NCBI GenBank assembly: GCA_035294325.1
Contig: DATGLE010000180.1
Location: 1-19,312, forward strand
DNA: 19,312 nucleotides
Reading direction: 5' to 3'
Source of the DNA: DATGLE01 sp035294325
GTDB lineage: Bacteria; Chloroflexota; Ktedonobacteria; Ktedonobacterales; Ktedonobacteraceae
Shown: piece after piece, positions 8,356-14,207 of the stretch
How the letters are laid out: the number at the start of each line of letters is the position of its first letter
How positions within the stretch are numbered: position 1 is the first letter of the stretch
The notes under the pieces: model-generated
The model's database searches: none
What the model was told of the DNA's origin: nothing
The model's input: only the letters and a program-made list of their open reading frames with translations
Translations under genes and position numbers: made by a program

Positions 8356-9993
8356 ATGGCTACATTGATGCCATCGCGCATAGCAACAATCACGCAGGAC
8401 GCTCCCGGTAGCGAGAGTTTGCTCGATGCCCTGCGCCCGTGGCGCCGGCGGCTTGCGCTGGAGCAGGTCCTGCGCTGGACGAGCGCAGGATTGATCCTGG
8501 GCCTGGTTGTGGCATGTCTGGCGCTGCTGACCGCGCGCCTTATCCCCTGGGCTACCGCTCAGTACTGGGCCGCCGGAATGGCTATTGCCTGCGTCGCGCT
8601 GGCGCTGGCGGCCGCGCTCTGGTATCGTCCATCCATTGCCGGAGCCGCGCGCGCTATCGATAAACGCCTGTCGCTGCATGATCGCCTGGGGACGGCGTGG
8701 GAACTGCGCGATCAACCCTCGGTCCTGGCACGGCTCCAGCGGCGTGATGCGCTCAATCAATTGAAAAAGCATACCCCGAGAGGGGCTATTTCCCTGCGCC
8801 TTCCGCGTACCATGCTATTCATGCTCGCGGCGGCGGCGCTGCTCCTCGCCCTGCTCCTCATTGTACCCAACCCGATGACGCGCGTTCTTCAGGAGCAGGC
8901 GGCGGCCCATGCCCGTATAGCTAAACAGGTCGCGGCAATCGAGCACCTGCGCCAGATCCTCGATCATCAGCCGGGCGTGTCGGCGGCCCAGCAGAAGCAG
9001 ATCGATCAAATTCTGCGCCAGCTTGAGAACAATTTGCAGCAGGCTAAGAATGAGACGCAGGCGCAGCAAGCTCTCGCCCAGGCGCAGGCCAGGCTCGATC
9101 AGTTGCGCGATCCCCAGGCAGCCAGCAAGGCGCAGGCCAGCGCCGCCGCCAGTTCCTCGCTCCAGGGTAGCGGCAATAGCAGCCTCAGTTCTGTGGGCAA
9201 ATCGCTCGCCAATGGCAATAGTCAAAGCCTCTCCTCCTCGCTCCAGAATCTCGCCTCGCAAGTCAGTAAGATGTCGGCGGCGCAGCGCAGCCAGCTAGCG
9301 CAGCAGATCGAAGCCGCGGCGAACCAGGCCAGCCAGAATCCTGATCTCAGCTCCGCGCTGCATCAACTGGCGAAGTCTGTGGCCGATGGCAGCCCGAGCG
9401 AGATTGCCGATGCGTCAAAGGCCGTGCAGCAGGCGGCAGCGCAGGCCGCCGCGTCGAAGGCCAGCAATAAGAGCATCGATCAGGCATCGCAGGGGCTGCA
9501 ACAGGCCGCCGATAGCCTGGCCGCGGCTACAGATAACTCCGGGAACCAGGGCCAGCAGGCACAGCAGGGTCAGGGCCAGCAGGCACAGCAGGGCCAGGGC
9601 CAGCAGCCGGGGCAGGGTCAGCCGGGACAGACGGGCCAGCAAGGCCAGGGCCAGGGCAAAGGCCAGGGCCAGAGCCAGGGCAGTGGGCAGGGCAGTGGAC
9701 AGGGCCAGCAGGGGCAGGGACATGGTGGAACTGGCGGTCAGGGTGGAAACGGCAATGGTCAGGGGAAGAGCGAACAGGTCTTTGTGCCCGGACAGGTCAG
9801 CAGTGGCTCCAGTATCATGAGCAATAGCAATAATAACGGTATAGTGCAGCCGGGAACTTCGATCCCTTATTCGCAGGTGATCGCGGAATATAGCCAGATG
9901 GCGCACGATGCTATTGATAACAGCGGAGTATCGCCCGATACTAAAGACCTCGTGCAAAACTACTTTGATACACTAGAAGGACAAGGACAGTAA
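8356..9993 (+). CDS. Three-TM membrane protein with coiled-coil and Gln/Gly-rich region
   Basis: A 545-residue protein resembling the DUF4175-like membrane proteins that accompany MoxR/DUF58 genes. Membrane helices lie at about 43-60, 71-89 and 152-170. Between helices 2 and 3 is a conserved-looking AARAIDKRLSLHDRLGTAWEL segment (97-117). Residues about 176-390 are rich in Ala, Gln, Ser and Leu and should form long coiled coils. Residues about 396-472 are almost pure Gln/Gly. A distinct tail follows (about 475-545) with VFVPGQ, IPYSQVIAEY and VQNYFDTLEG, which looks like a conserved C-terminal domain rather than junk. AAAGG near 8344-8348 precedes ATG 8356. MoxR starts 6 bp after its stop, so the two are tightly co-translated; the tail is a reasonable candidate for contact with the MoxR/VWA machinery (inference). 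Confidence 0.88.
   Translation: MATLMPSRIATITQDAPGSESLLDALRPWRRRLALEQVLRWTSAGLILGLVVACLALLTARLIPWATAQYWAAGMAIACVALALAAALWYRPSIAGAARAIDKRLSLHDRLGTAWELRDQPSVLARLQRRDALNQLKKHTPRGAISLRLPRTMLFMLAAAALLLALLLIVPNPMTRVLQEQAAAHARIAKQVAAIEHLRQILDHQPGVSAAQQKQIDQILRQLENNLQQAKNETQAQQALAQAQARLDQLRDPQAASKAQASAAASSSLQGSGNSSLSSVGKSLANGNSQSLSSSLQNLASQVSKMSAAQRSQLAQQIEAAANQASQNPDLSSALHQLAKSVADGSPSEIADASKAVQQAAAQAAASKASNKSIDQASQGLQQAADSLAAATDNSGNQGQQAQQGQGQQAQQGQGQQPGQGQPGQTGQQGQGQGKGQGQSQGSGQGSGQGQQGQGHGGTGGQGGNGNGQGKSEQVFVPGQVSSGSSIMSNSNNNGIVQPGTSIPYSQVIAEYSQMAHDAIDNSGVSPDTKDLVQNYFDTLEGQGQ
9543..9772 (+). repeat. Low-complexity Gln/Gly-coding tandem repeat
   Basis: The region is built from degenerate in-frame copies of GGCCAGCAGGCACAGCAG and shorter CAGGGCCAG-type units. 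It encodes runs such as QGQGQQAQQGQGQQ. The units are most regular at about 9550-9610 and decay to the right into Ser/Gly/Gln. Copy-number change in multiples of three would alter linker length without breaking the gene. Confidence 0.8.
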
Positions 9994-9999
9994 GGCGAC

Positions 10000-11106
10000 A
10001 TGGCGAAACAAAGCGAACAGCGGTCCTCCGGCGTGAATACGCCGTCAGAAAGCGCCTCCGTACACGATGCCTACGAGCAAGAGGTCTCAGCCACCGCAGC
10101 GACCGGCGAGCCAGGCGAGGCCGATATTGCCACATTTATAGATATTGCGCAGGCGTTGGAGCGGGAATTGCGCTCTATTGTTATCGGTCAGGAGCGTGTG
10201 ATCCGCGAACTGCTCCTCGCGCTCTTTGCCGGCGGCCATGCGCTGCTGGAGGGCGTGCCGGGGCTGGGCAAGACGCTGCTGGTGCGCACATTGGCCGATG
10301 CGCTCACGCTCAAGTTCGCGCGCATCCAGTTCACGCCTGACCTGATGCCCGCCGATATCGTCGGCACCACTATTGTCACCGAGCAGGCCGATGGTAACAC
10401 ATCTGGCAGCCGGCGCATTTTCAGCTTCCAGCCAGGTCCCATCTTCGCCAATATCGTGCTCGCCGACGAAGTGAACCGCGCTACGCCCAAGACGCAATCG
10501 GCGCTGCTCGAAGGCATGCAGGAGCGCACCGTCAGTGTTGGAGACCGCACGCGGCCCCTGCCCCTGCCATTCTTTGTGCTGGCGACGCAGAATCCGCTGG
10601 AGATGGAGGGAACCTATCCTTTGCCAGAGGCCCAGCTTGATCGTTTCCTGCTCAAGATCATGGTCAACTTCCCCAAAGCTGCGGATCTACTGAGCATCAT
10701 CGATACGACTGTCGGCACGCAGGTAATGCGCGCCAAACCGGTTGCCACGGGCGAGCAGCTTCTACGCCTCATCGAGACGGCCCGCGCTATCCCTGTGGCG
10801 ACGCACATCAAAGAGTACGCGGTGCGCTTATTGCTGGCGACGCATCCCGATCAGGAGGAAGCGCCGGAGCAGGTGCGCCAGTTTGTGCGCTACGGTGGCA
10901 GCCCGCGCGGTCTCCAGGCGCTAATTACTACATCCAGGGTGCGCGCGCTGCTCGAAGGACGCTACAACGTCTCGGTAGAAGATCTGCGGGCCGTAGCGTT
11001 TCCCGCGCTGCGTCATCGTCTCGTACTCAATTTCGATGGTCTGGCGGAGGGCATCACGCCCGAGGACCTGATCCAGAAGATCATCGAGGAGGTAGAGGTA
11101 GAATAG
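10000..11106 (+). CDS. MoxR-family AAA+ ATPase
   Basis: Cytosolic AAA+ ATPase of 368 residues, the MoxR type that works with VWA-domain partners as a chaperone for complex assembly or cofactor insertion. After a low-complexity N-terminal 45 residues, the core shows VIGQERVI (61-68), Walker A GVPGLGKT (85-92), PADIVGTT (117-124), Walker B LADEVNRATPKTQSALLEGM (154-173, Asp156/Glu157), sensor ATQNP (195-199) and PEAQLDRF (209-216) with the arginine of the subunit interface. The C-terminal helical lid is present (GGSPRGLQAL region). All catalytic residues are intact. The start follows AAGG at 9992-9995, overlapping the previous stop. The DUF58 gene begins 3 bp after its stop, the classic MoxR-DUF58 pairing. 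The acidic N-terminal extension is longer than in many MoxR proteins and could be a local addition. Confidence 0.96.
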   Translation: MAKQSEQRSSGVNTPSESASVHDAYEQEVSATAATGEPGEADIATFIDIAQALERELRSIVIGQERVIRELLLALFAGGHALLEGVPGLGKTLLVRTLADALTLKFARIQFTPDLMPADIVGTTIVTEQADGNTSGSRRIFSFQPGPIFANIVLADEVNRATPKTQSALLEGMQERTVSVGDRTRPLPLPFFVLATQNPLEMEGTYPLPEAQLDRFLLKIMVNFPKAADLLSIIDTTVGTQVMRAKPVATGEQLLRLIETARAIPVATHIKEYAVRLLLATHPDQEEAPEQVRQFVRYGGSPRGLQALITTSRVRALLEGRYNVSVEDLRAVAFPALRHRLVLNFDGLAEGITPEDLIQKIIEEVEVE

Positions 11107-11109
11107 GTA

Positions 11110-12009
11110 ATGCCCGACGAGAACGGGAATGCGCGTTTCCCACTGGATGCAAGCGTTCTGCAACGCCTGGACAATTTAACTCTGCTCACACGGCGCTCGA
11201 TGGCGACGGGGCGGCCCGGGCGGCGCCGCTCGCCCCTGGCCGGCTCCTCGATGGAGTTCGCCGATTACCGGCGCTATGCCCCCGGCGATGATTTCCGCCG
11301 CATTGACTGGCGCGCCTATGCTCGCCTGGAGCGCCTTTTCCTGCGCGTCTTCGAGGCGGAGGAGAATATTACCGTTACTATCCTCGTCGATTGCTCGGAT
11401 TCGATGACACATGGCACACCGCCGAAGGCCGAGCTGGCCGTTGCTATGGCGGCGGCGCTGGCGTATATCGCGCTCAAGTGTGAGGATAGCGTCGTCGTCG
11501 GCGCGCTCACCGACAGGCTCGCCGCGTACCGGCGTGCCGGCAGTGGGAAAAACTCGATCTGGAGCGTGGGCGAGTTTCTCAATCGGCTGCCCCGGTCCGG
11601 TACAACCGATCTCAACCGCGCGCTCTACGACCTCGGCAGGATCGTGAGCGGCCCCGGCCTCACCATCGTTATCTCCGATTTCCTTGCTCCGGGCGGCTAT
11701 CGCACCGGGGTGCGCGCGGTACGCCAGTTGCGGCAGGAGGTGGCGCTGCTGCAAATTCTCGCGCCCGACGAGATCGATCCTGATATTCAGGGTGATTGGC
11801 GCCTGCGCGATAGCGAGGGCGGCGGCAGCGTGGAGGTCAGCATCTCGGCGCCCGTGCTGGAAGCCTATCGTGAGCGCCTGGCGACCTTTACGCGTGATCT
11901 GGAAGCGTTCGCGCACGCAAACATGGCGAGCTATGCTTTGATACCGGCCAGTATGAAGATCATCGATGTCATACAGCGTCTATTACGCGAAATCGAACTG
12001 GTGAAGTAA
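11110..12009 (+). CDS. DUF58 protein with VWA-like fold
   Basis: A 299-residue protein and the usual partner of MoxR. The DUF58 hallmark EFADYRRYAPGDDFRRIDWR lies at 49-68, followed by a VWA-type fold with a complete MIDAS: DCSDS at 94-98, Thr165/166 in SGTTDLNRAL, and Asp190 in IVISDF. It should therefore bind a divalent metal. No membrane span or signal peptide is seen, so it is cytosolic or peripheral, shorter than the two-TM DUF58 proteins found elsewhere. It is 3 bp downstream of moxR; GAGGAGG at 11086-11092 is rather far, so start may depend on coupling with moxR translation. After its stop the next gene is separated by a 154-bp gap holding a very strong hairpin, the first clear break since the MoxR gene. 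Precise biochemical activity is unknown for the family. Confidence 0.94.
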   Translation: MPDENGNARFPLDASVLQRLDNLTLLTRRSMATGRPGRRRSPLAGSSMEFADYRRYAPGDDFRRIDWRAYARLERLFLRVFEAEENITVTILVDCSDSMTHGTPPKAELAVAMAAALAYIALKCEDSVVVGALTDRLAAYRRAGSGKNSIWSVGEFLNRLPRSGTTDLNRALYDLGRIVSGPGLTIVISDFLAPGGYRTGVRAVRQLRQEVALLQILAPDEIDPDIQGDWRLRDSEGGGSVEVSISAPVLEAYRERLATFTRDLEAFAHANMASYALIPASMKIIDVIQRLLREIELVK

Positions 12010-12020
12010 TGGGAGTGTCT

Positions 12021-12106
12021 TTCTGTGCGTAGCTGCGCGATTTATTGCGCCATGAACACCGCCAGTGGCGGATCTAGCGCGATAAGTCGCGCAGCTACGC
12101 ACGGAG
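12021..12106 (+). other. Long intra-operon hairpin with nested inner stem
   Basis: Arm 12025-12050 pairs with arm 12077-12102 over 26 positions: 24 Watson-Crick and two T-G pairs (12041/12086 and 12046/12081) that become U-G wobbles in plus-strand RNA. The stem continues outward for four more pairs (12021-12024 with 12103-12106), including further wobbles. The 26-base loop contains its own stem CCGCC/GGCGG (12059-12063 with 12067-12071). No T-run follows. It lies between the DUF58 gene and the BatA-like gene and can be an mRNA processing or stability element, or a copy of a dispersed palindromic repeat. Confidence 0.75.
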
Positions 12107-12163
12107 TGAGAGATCCCGAATTTGATGATTAAGATTCATGATCGATAAGAGTCAGGTAATTGG

Positions 12164-14188
12164 ATGGATATTCTCGTTCCGGCGGCGCTGGCCTTTGGCC
12201 TCATAATTCCGATCATACTGCTACTCTATTTTATGCGACCAAAGCGCCAGGAGCGCGTGGTTGGCAGCACCCTGCTCTGGCAACAGGCGCTGCAAAACCT
12301 GCAAGCCAGCCAGCCCTGGCAGCGCCTGCGCATCACACCGCTGCTGCTGCTGCAACTGCTGGCGGCGATCTTCATCGTGCTCGTGCTGGCGCGGCCCGCC
12401 ATCTTTACCAGCAGCCCGCTCAGCGGCGATACCATCGTGATCCTGCAAGCCTCGGCCAGCATGCAGGCCACCGATGTCGTGCCCAATCGCTTCGCGGCGG
12501 CCAAAGCGACGATTTCCAATTTCATCAACGATCTCGGCCCCGGTGATCGCATCTCACTGATTACGATGGCGCGTACTCCCGAAGTATTGATCGCCGAATC
12601 TCAGGACAAAGGGCAGCTCCAGGCCGCGCTGCAACGGGCCAGCGTCACGAACCAGGACGCCGATCTCGAACAGGCGCTCTCTCTGGCGGCCTCGCTGGCG
12701 GAGGGGCACGCGAACGCGCAGGTCGTCGTGGTTGGCGACGGGCATGTCATCGTGCCCGACCAGCTCCTGGTGCTGCCATTTCCCGTGCGCTACCTGCCGA
12801 TTGGCACCAGCGCACCTAACGCCGCGCTGCTCGCGCTCTCGTCGCGCAATCTCAATGGCGATCTCATCGCGCTCGCCCAGGTAGCCAACTATAGCCCGAC
12901 GCCGCGCTCGATCCCCGTCGAGCTGTATGCCGATGGCCGCCTCGTCAATGTCCAGACGGCGACGCTGGCCCCCGGCGCCACCGGCTCGCTGCAATGGGGG
13001 CCACTGCCGCAGTCGACGCGCCTCCTGCACGCTCGACTTGTTTCCCAGGATGCCATGACCGTCGATCATGATGCCTGGTCGGTGGTTGGCGGCTCGATAC
13101 ATGGGCATGTGCTGCTCGTGACCAATGGCAATAAGTTTCTGGAAACCGCGCTGCGCCTGCAACCGGACGTTGATCTTTTCGAGACAACGCCCGCGAAGTA
13201 CGTCAACACGAACCTCTACGATCTGACGATCTTCGATGGCTTTGTTCCGCCGCGACTGCCCTCCGGCTCGCTTTTCTTTATCAACCCGCCGGCGGGTTCA
13301 TACATCTTTGGCAAATCGGGCGCGGATATACGGATCAGCCACATCGGAGCAGGCAGCGATAATCTCAATATGCTCAGCAATGTCGATCTGAGCAGCATTC
13401 ATGTGCTGCGCGACAGCCACCAGTTAACGCCGGTATCCTGGGAGCAGACGATCATCAGCGCGCCCGAGTCACCGCTGCTGCTGGCCGGTCAGAACAACAA
13501 TCGGCGCGTCGCTGTGCTGGGCTTCGATCTACACGATAGCGACCTGCCGCTCCAGCCGGCTTTCCCGATCCTGATAAGCAATATGATAAACTGGTTTTTG
13601 CCGCAGCCTGTCGCCGGCAATGGACAGGTCGTGGCCGGCCTGCCTGTGACGGTGCAGACGTGGCCGGGGGCGGACCAGGTGACGATTACCAGCCCCGACG
13701 GTCACAGGACCGTCGTCGGGCCGCCGTTTCCTGTCGAGCCGTATTCCAGGACCGACCAGACGGGCGTCTACCAGGTGACGCAGCGGGTGCGCGGGCAGAC
13801 GTTACAGGGCGCCTTTACCGTCAACCTGTTCGACCCCGGCCAGTCGCGGCTGGCCCCGGCGCAGGCGCTGCCCATTGTGCACAGCACTCTCTTCGCGTCC
13901 TCTAACAATACTGTAACGCACCAGCTACGTGAGATCTGGCCGTGGATCGCCGCCCTGCTGCTCCTCGTGCTGTGCGCGGAGTGGTGGCTGTTCAGCCGGA
14001 GCTACCGGCAGGCCGCTCCGGCGCGCCAGAGCGCGCATCAATTCCGGCTCAGTCGCAGTATGAATGGGCGGCGCGCTCCCGCTTCGCTGGCCGCTAACAT
14101 GCAATACCAGCTTCAGGAGAGCTTTAGAGTCGCGAAGAAACGTCTTGCGAAAGTGACGAAGCGTACCAGGAGTAAATTGACGCGATAG
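12164..14188 (+). CDS. BatA-like VWA membrane protein with degenerate MIDAS
   Basis: A 674-residue protein. The N-terminus is the BatA/aerotolerance-type membrane domain: helix 1 at about 5-23, the motif PKRQERVVGSTLLWQQ (26-41), and helix 2 at about 59-77. A VWA-like domain follows from about 90, but its metal site is altered: QASAS (95-99) stands where DxSxS is expected, so the first Asp is Gln, and the Thr-containing loop reads NQDADLEQAL. An Asp in VVVGDG remains. The middle (about 310-420, HVLLVTNGN...FFINPP) resembles the Rossmann-like amidotransferase fold of related proteins. A third helix (about 591-612, WPWIAALLLLVLCAEWWLF) and a basic cytosolic tail of about 60 residues end the protein. 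The large central part should face outside. Start ATG 12164 has only a weak CAGG upstream; the strong hairpin before it may influence expression. Confidence 0.9.
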   Translation: MDILVPAALAFGLIIPIILLLYFMRPKRQERVVGSTLLWQQALQNLQASQPWQRLRITPLLLLQLLAAIFIVLVLARPAIFTSSPLSGDTIVILQASASMQATDVVPNRFAAAKATISNFINDLGPGDRISLITMARTPEVLIAESQDKGQLQAALQRASVTNQDADLEQALSLAASLAEGHANAQVVVVGDGHVIVPDQLLVLPFPVRYLPIGTSAPNAALLALSSRNLNGDLIALAQVANYSPTPRSIPVELYADGRLVNVQTATLAPGATGSLQWGPLPQSTRLLHARLVSQDAMTVDHDAWSVVGGSIHGHVLLVTNGNKFLETALRLQPDVDLFETTPAKYVNTNLYDLTIFDGFVPPRLPSGSLFFINPPAGSYIFGKSGADIRISHIGAGSDNLNMLSNVDLSSIHVLRDSHQLTPVSWEQTIISAPESPLLLAGQNNNRRVAVLGFDLHDSDLPLQPAFPILISNMINWFLPQPVAGNGQVVAGLPVTVQTWPGADQVTITSPDGHRTVVGPPFPVEPYSRTDQTGVYQVTQRVRGQTLQGAFTVNLFDPGQSRLAPAQALPIVHSTLFASSNNTVTHQLREIWPWIAALLLLVLCAEWWLFSRSYRQAAPARQSAHQFRLSRSMNGRRAPASLAANMQYQLQESFRVAKKRLAKVTKRTRSKLTR

Positions 14189-14207
14189 ACAATCAGGAGA
14201 CGTAAGC

